Source of the DNA: a virus
Strand: one strand, 5' to 3'
Virus record (IMG/VR): IMGVR_UViG_3300045741_000267
Location: 1-44,873 of that record
DNA length: 44,873 bases
Within the stretch, counting starts at the first letter, position 1. Each line of letters begins with the position of its first letter. Below, in pieces: positions 7,310-14,006 of this stretch. The notes below the pieces were generated by a model. The model was given only the letters and a program-made list of their open reading frames with translations, searched no databases and had not been told where the DNA came from. A program made the translations under genes and the position numbers.

Positions 7310-7623
7310 GTAAATTGCGCGGTTACATCGAAGAAGCTTGTGAATCCATTGACGCGTCGGTGTTTTCCGGGGATGTTCTGGCTTCACCGATCGAGCGGGA
7401 AGAGTTAATGACTTATATCGGGCGTTGGATCCGCGCCATCCGGCAAGAGGAAGAGCTGTCCGATATCCCTCTTGATGTTAAACCAATCGAGGCGTGGGGG
7501 CTGGTCACACCTGATGTTAAAGGCCATGACGGCCCCGACTTCGGTGACGGACATGATTGGGAAGGTTTCCCCGGCGGTTGTGAGCGGTTTAATTGTGCAC
7601 CCGGATGCGATAAGAGGGGGTAA
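7306..7623 (+). CDS. hypothetical acidic protein
   Basis: This is 105 residues from ATG 7306 (overlaps the peptide stop). The N-terminal half is helical and charged. The C-terminus is rich in Gly, Asp and Cys (GGCERFNCAPGCDKR), possibly metal binding. I do not recognise the family. Confidence 0.6.
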   Translation: MSKLRGYIEEACESIDASVFSGDVLASPIEREELMTYIGRWIRAIRQEEELSDIPLDVKPIEAWGLVTPDVKGHDGPDFGDGHDWEGFPGGCERFNCAPGCDKRG

Positions 7624-7626
7624 GTG

Positions 7627-7782
7627 ATGCGACTGATAAAGCTGGCCATTGAGGGCAGTAATTGGGTCATGGCCGGATCAGCGATCGGGTTTTTAATGCA
7701 GAGGGAGTACATATTCTCAGGGCTGTGTGTTCTCTACGTTTGGTTGGATTTCGGTAGTGCATTCAAAAGGAAAGAGGATTGA
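7627..7782 (+). CDS. 51-residue small membrane protein
   Basis: ATG 7627 (GTG 7624 is also possible) opens a 51-residue frame ending at 7782. It contains a hydrophobic stretch (WVMAGSAIGFLM) and a second (FSGLCVLYVWLDFG), so one or two membrane passes, then a basic tail. It fits exactly between the flanking genes. Function is unknown. Confidence 0.5.
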   Translation: MRLIKLAIEGSNWVMAGSAIGFLMQREYIFSGLCVLYVWLDFGSAFKRKED

Positions 7783-7783
7783 C

Positions 7784-8113
7784 ATGAGTAGTGGACTAGT
7801 TAAAGAAGCAGCGACCTATCACCACATTCTGGTCGCCAACGCCATGCATGCGATCGGATATCGCTGGTCTAAACCTCGCCGGGTTACCAATGTGCGGGTG
7901 ATGTTGGGTTGGTTGCCACGCCATGATATCGAGATGGTGGTGGGGCTACTTCGAAAGGGACCAAAGACACTGCACACCGGTCGCGGAGTACCTAAGTGGT
8001 CACCAGAAATCCAAAATCTGAGGGTGGGGAAACTGGTTGCGTCGACCATACCCGGTCTGATTGTGGGGTCGGTTGATGTAGACCCGGGATTAACCAAGAA
8101 GGGGGTGGATTAA
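7784..8113 (+). CDS. hypothetical basic protein
   Basis: This is 109 residues from ATG 7784, with AAAGAGG upstream. The sequence is basic and without recognisable catalytic motifs (MLGWLPRHDIEMVVGLL, KTLHTGRGVPKW). The stop overlaps the next start (TAATG). Unknown family. Confidence 0.55.
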   Translation: MSSGLVKEAATYHHILVANAMHAIGYRWSKPRRVTNVRVMLGWLPRHDIEMVVGLLRKGPKTLHTGRGVPKWSPEIQNLRVGKLVASTIPGLIVGSVDVDPGLTKKGVD

Positions 8114-8574
8114 TGAGTGATCAATTGCCGACAGTTGTTGAAGCTGTCGAATTCCGTCGCAATGCCTATGGGCTGACATGCGCGGAGTGGGCCAAGGTCA
8201 TAGATATGACTGAAGTCCATTACAGAGAGTTCCTGTTCGAGATGCGAGATCTAAACCCACGGCAAATGGCTAAATGCTTCGAATTTGGGATCCCCGCCAC
8301 CCTCCTCTTTCAATGCGCCCCCGATAAGGGTATGGCCGAGATCAAGGGTATTTTAAAGCGCCCCAAGGGTCGAAGATGTATCGGTGGACCTAAAGACGGG
8401 TATTTCATTGATGTAGCACCCGGTACCACAGAATTACGTATGAACTTCGATCCCGGACCGTTTGTAACCCCCTACCGTGCCGCCACTGGCGGAGGGTTGG
8501 AGTCACTTAATGTGGGCCGATATATATTAACGTACATCGAGGGGTCTAACCCTGTGTGGAAGTGGGAGAACTAG
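8113..8574 (+). CDS. HTH (XRE/HigA-like) protein
   Basis: This is 153 residues. Residues about 10-70 read as a helix-turn-helix of the Cro/CI-HigA type: VEFRRNAYGLTCAEWAKVI (helices 1-2), DMTEVHYREF (recognition helix region) and MRDLNPRQMAKCFEFGIP. The C-terminal half (GPKDGYFIDV, YRAATGGGLESLNVGRYIL) is unrelated to known repressors. It is a candidate transcription regulator of the early or late promoters, encoded upstream of PurZ. DNA binding is inferred from the fold pattern only. No toxin partner is adjacent. Confidence 0.6.
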   Translation: MSDQLPTVVEAVEFRRNAYGLTCAEWAKVIDMTEVHYREFLFEMRDLNPRQMAKCFEFGIPATLLFQCAPDKGMAEIKGILKRPKGRRCIGGPKDGYFIDVAPGTTELRMNFDPGPFVTPYRAATGGGLESLNVGRYILTYIEGSNPVWKWEN

Positions 8575-8576
8575 TT

Positions 8577-8804
8577 GTGACTATACACTACCCGGTTGGG
8601 TTGGAAAACCGGTATAATACCACCCGCATTATTGATTCTAAGGGGCAGTTAATCGCTCGCACCGAAATGGGCGCTGCAGCGGCTGTTGAAATCCGGGACG
8701 CACTGAACCACTGGGGCAATGTCAAGAAAGCCCGGGCTGCGCAAATTGAGGCCACCCACCGTATCAACAAGTTTGAAATTAACCCAAGGAGAGAAACACC
8801 ATGA
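8577..8804 (+). CDS. hypothetical protein
   Basis: This is 75 residues from GTG 8577, chosen because GGAGAA (8565-8570) is well placed and the previous gene ends at 8574. GTG 8556 and 8562 are alternatives. It is a short alpha/beta protein with an Ala- and Lys-rich helix. The end overlaps the PurZ start (ATGA), so it is coupled to it. Confidence 0.55.
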   Translation: MTIHYPVGLENRYNTTRIIDSKGQLIARTEMGAAAAVEIRDALNHWGNVKKARAAQIEATHRINKFEINPRRETP

Positions 8805-9946
8805 GCAAGCCAACACGTAAAGTAAGTTTAATCATCGACCTGCAGTTTGGATCCACCGGTAAGGGGGCATTGGCTGGTTATCTGGCCACCCGGGACAAGC
8901 CCGACACCGTAGTTACCGCTTGGGCGGCAAACGCTGGTCACACATTCATCGACGGTAATGACCGGAAGTATGTTCACACCATGCTGGCCAACGGGGTCGT
9001 GTCCACCGGCTTGAAGCAAGTCCTGATTGGCCCCGGTTCTATCATCGACCCTGATAATCTCCTAAAAGAGATCAAACAATGTGCCGACAAGCTGGTGGGG
9101 GTGGATATTGTGGTTCACCAAAATGCTGCCGTGATCACCGACATTCACCGGGATGAGGAAGCAGCTCAAGGTGGATCCATGACCAAGATCGGGTCTACCA
9201 AAAAGGGCTGCGGGGCTGCTGCCATCCAGCGGATTCGTCGTGAACCGAAGTATAACAACACTGCCAAAGAAGAGCTGTTGGGGGTCGGCCACCCGGTGAT
9301 GCGCTTCATCCGTGTGGCCACACCAGCCGAGTACAATGCCTGTTTGGATAAGGCCGAAAACATTCTAGTTGAGGGTGCACAGGGTCACTCGTTATCGATG
9401 TACCATGGTTTCTACCCCTATTGCACTTCCCGCGATGTGTCCACTGCCCAGATCCTTGCCGATTGTGGAATCCCACCGTTCGGATTCGCCGATATTAAGG
9501 TAATCGGGACAGCACGCACGTACCCTATTCGTGTGGCCAACCGTTTCAACGAGGCGGGTGATCAGGTGGGTTGGTCCGGGCCGTGTTACCCGGACCAAGA
9601 GGAAACGTCTTTCGAGGCCATCGGTCAACAGGTCGAATTGACCACCGTGACCAAGCTCCCGCGTCGGATCTTCACATTCTCTCTGATGCAGATCAAAGAG
9701 GCTGTTCGTCAGAATGGTGTTGATGAGATCTTCTTGAACTTCGTTAATTACTGTTCGCCAATCGATGCCTACGCTATCGTTCAACAGATCACCGAGGTGT
9801 GCAAGGTCAGCTACTTAGGTTACGGGCCTGGAATTGAAGATATGGTTGAGACGAATAGTAGCATTCAACCACCGTTGGACTTCGGGGTTGAAGACCGTAA
9901 GATAATCGGGTATGACCTAGCTAAGGACGACCATGCCGACATTTAA
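8801..9946 (+). CDS. purZ: PurZ: succinoaminodeoxyadenylate synthetase (PurA paralogue)
   Basis: This is 381 residues after a strong AAGGAG. It belongs to the adenylosuccinate synthetase family: the P-loop-like FGSTGKGA at 16-23, NAGHT at 44-48 (His47 equals PurA His41), GSTKKGCGAA and VEGAQG. PurA has GDEGKGK, with Asp as general base; here the Asp is Ser18. Replacement by a small residue makes room for the 2-amino group of dGMP and is the hallmark of phage PurZ. Expected reaction: dGMP + aspartate + ATP (or dATP) to N6-succino-2-amino-dAMP, then host PurB gives dZMP. It is shorter than bacterial PurA (about 430). MazZ and DatZ genes follow, overlapping or adjacent. Family is certain; PurZ specificity rests on Ser18 and context. 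Confidence 0.93.
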   Translation: MSKPTRKVSLIIDLQFGSTGKGALAGYLATRDKPDTVVTAWAANAGHTFIDGNDRKYVHTMLANGVVSTGLKQVLIGPGSIIDPDNLLKEIKQCADKLVGVDIVVHQNAAVITDIHRDEEAAQGGSMTKIGSTKKGCGAAAIQRIRREPKYNNTAKEELLGVGHPVMRFIRVATPAEYNACLDKAENILVEGAQGHSLSMYHGFYPYCTSRDVSTAQILADCGIPPFGFADIKVIGTARTYPIRVANRFNEAGDQVGWSGPCYPDQEETSFEAIGQQVELTTVTKLPRRIFTFSLMQIKEAVRQNGVDEIFLNFVNYCSPIDAYAIVQQITEVCKVSYLGYGPGIEDMVETNSSIQPPLDFGVEDRKIIGYDLAKDDHADI

Positions 9947-10439
9947 ATCCGACAGTATCCGAGGATTAACCACCGAGATCACTGGGTGGGCTAATGAAAC
10001 GTTCCCTGACCGTACCCCGGCTTCGGCTCTTTTGAAGCTGTTCGGTGAGATTGGGGAGCTGATCGAGTCCCCGCGCTCACCGGGGGAGTACGCGGACATC
10101 TGTATTTTGCTGTTCGACTTAGCTAATATGCACGGGATCGATCTTGGGCAGGCCATTTGGGATAAAATGCAGATTAACAAAGGCCGCACATGGTCGTTAT
10201 CCGAGTCCGGCACCTATCGACATATCGAGGGCGAATGTCAGCAAGTGGAAGAGTATGCAGATCCCGACTCAGTGGCCACCTTGACCCTGCCGTACAATCT
10301 CGGGTATGAGGATGCCAAGGATGGGTTAAGCCCTAGATCCGTGCTCACTCTGTCCGGGGCTGATGTCCCAACCACAATGGACAACACGCGCAACTATCTA
10401 GCTGGTTACAATTCTTTCCCCGGGGGTGAGCATGGCTAA
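9933..10439 (+). CDS. mazZ: MazZ: MazG-like (d)GTP pyrophosphohydrolase with C-terminal extension
   Basis: This is 168 residues, overlapping PurZ by 14 bases with AAGGAC upstream. Residues 1-90 are an all-alpha NTP pyrophosphatase module: E39-I-G-E42 and E52-Y-A-D55 give the metal-binding ExxE and ExxD pairs. In Z phages the enzyme turns dGTP/GTP into (d)GMP, the PurZ substrate. Residues about 92-168 are an extension not needed by the MazG fold, with LGYEDAKDGL and LAGYN motifs reminiscent of short phage GYxDG-type proteins. The specific dGTP activity is inferred from its place between PurZ and DatZ. Confidence 0.85.
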   Translation: MPTFKSDSIRGLTTEITGWANETFPDRTPASALLKLFGEIGELIESPRSPGEYADICILLFDLANMHGIDLGQAIWDKMQINKGRTWSLSESGTYRHIEGECQQVEEYADPDSVATLTLPYNLGYEDAKDGLSPRSVLTLSGADVPTTMDNTRNYLAGYNSFPGGEHG

Positions 10440-10980
10440 CTCATTAACGCTATCCCAAAAGCTCCGAGCATCCCACGTGAAGCGGTGGCAAATTGTGAAC
10501 GTGTCCCGTCAGCAAACGATCGCTGAACACATGTTCAACGTGAACCTGATCGCTATGGAAATCGGGCGCAGAATGGGCATTAACCGCGCTGGGATGGAGT
10601 ACATTAGTCGGTGGGCGTTAATTCACGATATCCCCGAGGTGGTGACCGGTGACATTGCCACTCCAACCAAGCAAGCAATGCGGGCAGCGGTCCCGGATTC
10701 GGACCCAATCCATCACGTGGAATTGAGCCTAGATGATGAGTATAAGGAGTTGTACTTGACCATGAAAAAAGATATGCCGGTGGAACTGGATGTGGTTAAG
10801 TTGGCGGACATGATCGATGCTGCTGTGTTCCTGCTGGATCACGGTATTGGAAGGCACGCGGAGCAGGTCCGGCTCACGATTGTCCACGATATGCGTAAAA
10901 AGGTCACCGACTGCGCCAAAAAATACACGGGTGCTAATTGGTCCGTGGTAACAGACATTTACAACAAATTAGTGGGTTAA
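10432..10980 (+). CDS. datZ: DatZ: HD-domain dATP triphosphohydrolase
   Basis: This is 182 residues from ATG 10432 (GGGGGTGAG just upstream). With this start the residues R18, W19 and H33 fall at the same numbers as in E. coli YfbR, followed by H65-D66, E69, D74 and the second-half D126 in KLADMIDA: the complete HD metal set. In Z-genome phages this family removes dATP (to deoxyadenosine and triphosphate) so adenine is not built into DNA. It overlaps MazZ by 8 bases. A generic 5'-nucleotidase is the alternative, made less likely by context. Confidence 0.87.
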   Translation: MANSLTLSQKLRASHVKRWQIVNVSRQQTIAEHMFNVNLIAMEIGRRMGINRAGMEYISRWALIHDIPEVVTGDIATPTKQAMRAAVPDSDPIHHVELSLDDEYKELYLTMKKDMPVELDVVKLADMIDAAVFLLDHGIGRHAEQVRLTIVHDMRKKVTDCAKKYTGANWSVVTDIYNKLVG

Positions 10981-10995
10981 AAACGGAGAGCAACA

Positions 10996-11328
10996 ATGAT
11001 CAAAGCGCGATTCATCAATCTTCTCAAGTCCCAACTGGAGGACTTAATTAAACTGACCCAAACTAAGGGGGAAGAGTACGCCCGGTCAGACGACCAGCTA
11101 GCCAACTTCAAGCGGCAAGCGGCTGAACTTGGTATGGCCAAGGAAAAGGTACTTGGAATATTCTTAAACAAGCACTTGGATTCAATTAAGGGGTATATAG
11201 CCGACACCGAAAAGCCGATGTCCGAGCCCATCGAAGGGCGCATCGATGATGCTATCTTATACTTGGTTCTTCTGAAGGCGATGGTAGTTGAAAAACGCGA
11301 GTCGGACGCGGGATCACCCTGCGGTTGA
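10996..11328 (+). CDS. DUF1599-like nucleotide-modification-associated protein
   Basis: This is 110 residues with GGAG before ATG 10996. The pattern KGEEYARSDDQLANFKRQA, KHLDSIKGYI and EGRIDDAILYLVLLKAM matches the all-alpha family called nucleotide modification associated domain 1 (DUF1599), related in layout to MazG-type folds. It is the last gene of the Z-cassette transcript and ends at a convergent border. Role unknown; a nucleotide-pool function beside PurZ/MazZ/DatZ is a reasonable guess. Confidence 0.65.
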   Translation: MIKARFINLLKSQLEDLIKLTQTKGEEYARSDDQLANFKRQAAELGMAKEKVLGIFLNKHLDSIKGYIADTEKPMSEPIEGRIDDAILYLVLLKAMVVEKRESDAGSPCG

Positions 11329-11730
11329 TATCAGTTCGGTGAACTCATCCCAGTTCACCTGCTTTTCCCAAACCCGGTAGGCATCCCTAAGCAGAACAAC
11401 ATAGGGAACCACCGGGTTGTTGACTAAGTGGAGTTGGCTGTGACGCAATAGAATGAACTTTGGCCCCACTCGCATGAACAGGAAGCAGAGCCCGGTCCGG
11501 TTACCGTGCTTAACCAGCCAGTTCCTTTGTTCGGGGGTGAAGTGCTTGAATCTTAGCGATTTATTGGGGGCGGGTTCCGTGGCGGTGAATTTTAATTCAA
11601 TCCATCCGCCAACGGTTGTGGAATAGGACAAATCGGGGATACCAGTGGTGTACTTGTCTTCGTGACGTTGGGCGTCCCATCTGGACCCCATACCGTCACG
11701 AAGATACTCCCAGAATTTATGCTCCGACAC
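11314..11730 (-). CDS. VRR-NUC-like PD-(D/E)xK endonuclease
   Basis: This is 138 residues. GIPDLSY (Asp33), then GGWIELKFT (Glu45, Lys47) gives the D...E-x-K active site, in a protein of the size and layout of phage VRR-NUC or Holliday-junction-type nucleases. HFTPEQRNWLVKHG is the helix that follows in this family. It probably cuts branched DNA during recombination or before packaging. Its 3' end overlaps the DUF1599 gene tail to tail by 15 bases; its 5' end overlaps the next leftward gene. Confidence 0.8.
   Translation of the reverse strand: MSEHKFWEYLRDGMGSRWDAQRHEDKYTTGIPDLSYSTTVGGWIELKFTATEPAPNKSLRFKHFTPEQRNWLVKHGNRTGLCFLFMRVGPKFILLRHSQLHLVNNPVVPYVVLLRDAYRVWEKQVNWDEFTELISTAG
11338..11366 (+). 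terminator. terminator-like hairpin at convergent border
   Basis: GGTGAACT (11338-11345) pairs perfectly with AGTTCACC (11352-11359) over a 6-base loop, followed by TGCTTTT. It lies 10 bases after the rightward DUF1599 gene and inside the 3' end of the leftward nuclease gene, so it would stop the rightward transcript. Confidence 0.55.
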
Positions 11731-12187
11731 TCTCGATCCAGATGTAGTAGGTGGTCACGATTTCCGGGTTAGTTTTTGACTTATAAACAGCAAAAATCGA
11801 ACTGTCGGTAATACGAGTGTTAGACTCAACAATCCAATCGTCAGGATGTTCGTCATCACCAGCCATGCAAGTACACTCATGAACGAGCTTGGCGATGGCA
11901 CCGTAGAAGACGACCGTATGATCACTCCCCGGAAGCTTAATAGACGGCGATTTAAATTTAAAAGCATAGTCACTGGTCTCCCGGGTGTAGGAGTCCCACA
12001 CCATAACGTTAACGGACATGAGCTTGGGTGTGATCTTGAAGACGTCGGAGGGGAACCACTGACATTTCCCCTCTTTCGAGGCGTTGACCCAGACGATCCC
12101 CGCTCCTTTACGGATGGCGTTAATCAACCACTTGTCAGACTGATCGCCCCGGTAAGGGAGCAAATCACCGATTTTGATCTCAGTCAT
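11717..12187 (-). CDS. hypothetical protein
   Basis: This is 156 residues. ATG at 12187 is supported by GGAGGTG five bases upstream; a start at 12220 would lack one. It is Trp-rich, with a CTCMAGDDEHPDDW segment. The function is not recognised. It overlaps both neighbours in the leftward operon. Confidence 0.65.
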   Translation of the reverse strand: MTEIKIGDLLPYRGDQSDKWLINAIRKGAGIVWVNASKEGKCQWFPSDVFKITPKLMSVNVMVWDSYTRETSDYAFKFKSPSIKLPGSDHTVVFYGAIAKLVHECTCMAGDDEHPDDWIVESNTRITDSSIFAVYKSKTNPEIVTTYYIWIESVGA

Positions 12188-12386
12188 GTTGCACCTCCAT
12201 TGCGAAAGCAACGGCATCATTCACCGAGTCGGCCATTGACTCACAATTGCTTGGATATTCAATGGGATCGCCGTGCGGGTCAAACAACTCAACACAACCC
12301 CCGGAATTCTCGATGGATAATAGAATCTGCCAACCACCCGGCAAGTGCTCTGCCGCATTATCGATCGCTTCCTCAAAGGCACCCAT
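12180..12386 (-). CDS. small hypothetical protein
   Basis: This is 68 residues, ATG at 12386, overlapping the stop of the preceding leftward gene. It is acidic with helical ends (FEEAIDNAAEHL, SVNDAVAFAMEV). Unknown family; support comes from the overlaps and the AAGGCGG upstream. Confidence 0.55.
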   Translation of the reverse strand: MGAFEEAIDNAAEHLPGGWQILLSIENSGGCVELFDPHGDPIEYPSNCESMADSVNDAVAFAMEVQHD

Positions 12387-12877
12387 CACACACCGCCTTT
12401 TTTAGGGAACTTAACTTCAGACAGCTTACGAATGCGGTTTCCGAGGGTCATTCGTTGCATTCCGGGGTTGAGATGGCTATATCTGGCCGTTAGAGCCTCG
12501 ACAGACTCACCTAAGTTGAAAGCGGCCACTTTATAAACGTAGCCCAATTCCATGCCACGCAAGAGAGACGCGATTTTATCGCCGCAATCCAGCGTTTGCC
12601 GACCGGATGAGGTCGTAAACCCGGGGGCGGCGATGTAGTTACTGATATTTGCAACGGATTTACCAATTTTCCAGATCCGTGGACCTTTAGGGGTGACTTC
12701 TTCATCTGGCGTTTGTTCGATATTTGCCACCACCGGGGTGAGAGAGCCGTTACGGACTCGTCTCTTGGTCCCCATGACCTTAATTAGGGTCCAGCCGCCA
12801 TTCACTAAGACTGATTCACAAGGGTGGTCTACACCTGTTGCCGGGTCACGGTAAGTGTGGGTTACTTTAATTGTCAT
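12386..12877 (-). CDS. hypothetical protein, first gene of leftward operon
   Basis: This is 163 residues from ATG at 12877. It begins with a beta-rich 45 residues (VTHTYRDPATGVDHP, VNGGWTLIKVMG) and continues with a helical, basic second half with KIGKSVANISNYIAAPGF and ESVEALTARYSHLNPGMQR, which could be a helix-turn-helix but is not a clear match. The leader box lies seven bases upstream. Confidence 0.6.
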   Translation of the reverse strand: MTIKVTHTYRDPATGVDHPCESVLVNGGWTLIKVMGTKRRVRNGSLTPVVANIEQTPDEEVTPKGPRIWKIGKSVANISNYIAAPGFTTSSGRQTLDCGDKIASLLRGMELGYVYKVAAFNLGESVEALTARYSHLNPGMQRMTLGNRIRKLSEVKFPKKGGV

Positions 12878-12883
12878 GATGCC

Positions 12884-12956
12884 CTCTATTCTCTATTGGT
12901 ACGGTTGGTAAAACTCACTAGACCTCTATTTTACCACAAGCAATTCAAATCAACAA
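12884..12956 (-). promoter_or_regulatory. leftward promoter with ATAGAG leader box
   Basis: Read leftward: TTGTTG (12956-12951), 17 bp ending in TGG, TAAAAT (12933-12928), then ATAGAGAATAGAG (12896-12884) seven bases before the ATG at 12877. Confidence 0.7.
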
Positions 12957-12999
12957 TATATCTCTCCCAGAATGTGACAGTCCGGCACTACAGCAATAT

Positions 13000-13283
13000 C
13001 TGTACGGTTGTACAGTCCCTCCCTAAAGTGGATGTACAGGTCACCGTACAGACGAAAACCGCGAACGACGGGACGGAATAGGGGGTCAGCCCGGGTTGTA
13101 CAGTTGTTCAACTCGCGCGCGAAAAGATATTGACCGGTATCGATCAAAATCCGCCGTACAACCGTACAACCGTACAACACCCTCAAAAACCCCGTCCTTG
13201 AGCCAAGGAGCTTGTACAGTCGTTGTACAGTCAATACCATATGACCGTACAGAATTAATTCAGAATCGATCCAAAACTGGCCA
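13000..13283. repeat. non-coding element A: GTAC-centred repeats, duplicated at 41.7 kb
   Basis: No gene is present between 12878 and 13427. At least 11 GTAC-centred sites occur, e.g. TTGTACAGT at 13008, 13096, 13212 and 13223, CCGTACAG at 13044 and 13245, and three perfect tandem copies of CCGTACAA at 13154-13177. Landmarks ACTCGCG (13111), the end of the tandem (13177), CTTGAGCCA (13197), TTGTACAGT (13212, 13223) and CCGTACAG (13245) recur in the same order at 41783, 41849, 41869, 41884, 41895 and 41917 with identical spacing. ACTGGCCA (13276) is also shared. This is a selected element: a replication origin with iterons or an operator cluster are the main options. Confidence 0.85.
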
Positions 13284-13350
13284 GAAATATTAAAAGGTAC
13301 TATTCCCTTTTACTTTTCCCGTAAGTGCGTTAAAGATAGTGGGTGGGGAA

Positions 13351-13404
13351 TTTCAATTGCAGCCATGCAATGGTAAAATAGAGTGGCAATTGCAAGCGTG
13401 CAAT
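13351..13404 (+). promoter_or_regulatory. late-operon promoter flanked by two palindromic operators
   Basis: -10 TAAAAT at 13374-13379 with TGG before it; the -35 TTTCAA (13351-13356) is poor. Palindromes ATTGCA-N4-TGCAAT lie at 13356-13371 and 13389-13404, exactly 33 bp apart (about three turns). One covers the spacer, the other the start of the transcript. A weak -35 plus paired dyads suggests control by a dimeric regulator. Confidence 0.7.
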
Positions 13405-13427
13405 ACAAACACATGGGGCAAATTGAG

Positions 13428-14006
13428 ATGGCTACGAAATTAACTGACATGGATTGGGTTCAGGTTCGGATTGAACGAGAGACCCGGGGCACCAGCTTCC
13501 CAGCATTGGCAAAGCAGTGGGGAATTAGTCATCAGCGTATCCAGTCCAAAGCACGGGAGCAGGGGTGGTCCGATGGCACCGATGGCAACAATAAGGCCAA
13601 CATTCTCGCCCGTGAGCGTGCTGCAGGGATAGCGGCAGCCAGTGACCCCGCCCGTGAAGCCACTATTAGTAAAGCGGCTGATGATAAAGTCGCCATATTG
13701 GTCAACCACCGTAAGGATTGGGCTCAACATCGTGAGATTTACGACCTAGGTGAGATGGCCGCAGGTCTGATCCCGGGTGAAGAAGATGTAGACATCGATG
13801 ACCCGGATAAGTTGGATCTTAGTGATAACGTTAGCTTGCAAAGGCTGAATCTCGGGATGTCCATGCTCAAGCTCAAGTGCGCTAAGGTAGCTGCCGACGT
13901 ACTTAAATTGCGTCAGGATGGTGAGCGTAGAGCCTACAACATCTCTGATGAAGATTTCAACAAGAATAATGCACCTAAGAGCCTTGCCGATTTTTATGGT
14001 GAATAA
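13428..14006 (+). CDS. terS: terminase small subunit
   Basis: This is 192 residues, taken from ATG 13428 (starts at 13383 or 13413 lie inside the operator region). The N-terminal ~45 residues form a helix-turn-helix (SFPALAKQWGISHQRIQSKAREQGW) for binding the packaging site. A middle helical part (NHRKDWAQHREIYDLGEMA) fits oligomerisation. The acidic stretch EEDVDIDDPDKLDLSD is notable. It opens the late operon and overlaps TerL. Confidence 0.85.
   Translation: MATKLTDMDWVQVRIERETRGTSFPALAKQWGISHQRIQSKAREQGWSDGTDGNNKANILARERAAGIAAASDPAREATISKAADDKVAILVNHRKDWAQHREIYDLGEMAAGLIPGEEDVDIDDPDKLDLSDNVSLQRLNLGMSMLKLKCAKVAADVLKLRQDGERRAYNISDEDFNKNNAPKSLADFYGE

Noticed and set aside
8113-8574. HigBA-type toxin-antitoxin pair
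   Set aside because: Only the antitoxin-like HTH is seen; neither neighbour looks like a HigB/RelE toxin.
8801-9946. Host-type PurA (adenylosuccinate synthetase for AMP)
   Set aside because: The catalytic Asp is Ser18, the protein is shorter than PurA, and it is joined to MazZ and DatZ-like genes.
11846-12493. 215-residue rightward frame across the leftward operon
   Set aside because: It covers three well-supported, overlapping leftward genes, has no ribosome site and low-complexity Pro/His/Arg text typical of antisense frames.
13000-13260. CRISPR-like array in the repeat region
   Set aside because: Repeats are only 8-9 bases and irregularly spaced, without uniform spacers.
12959-13293. 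Open frames on both strands across the repeat region
   Set aside because: Their text follows the GTAC repeats (CTVV, VQPYNRTT), they overlap each other on opposite strands and lack ribosome sites; the region is better read as non-coding.
13291-13320. Rho-independent terminator (AAAAGG...CCTTTT)
   Set aside because: The stem is A/T-rich and short, no transcript is known to end there; too weak to list.
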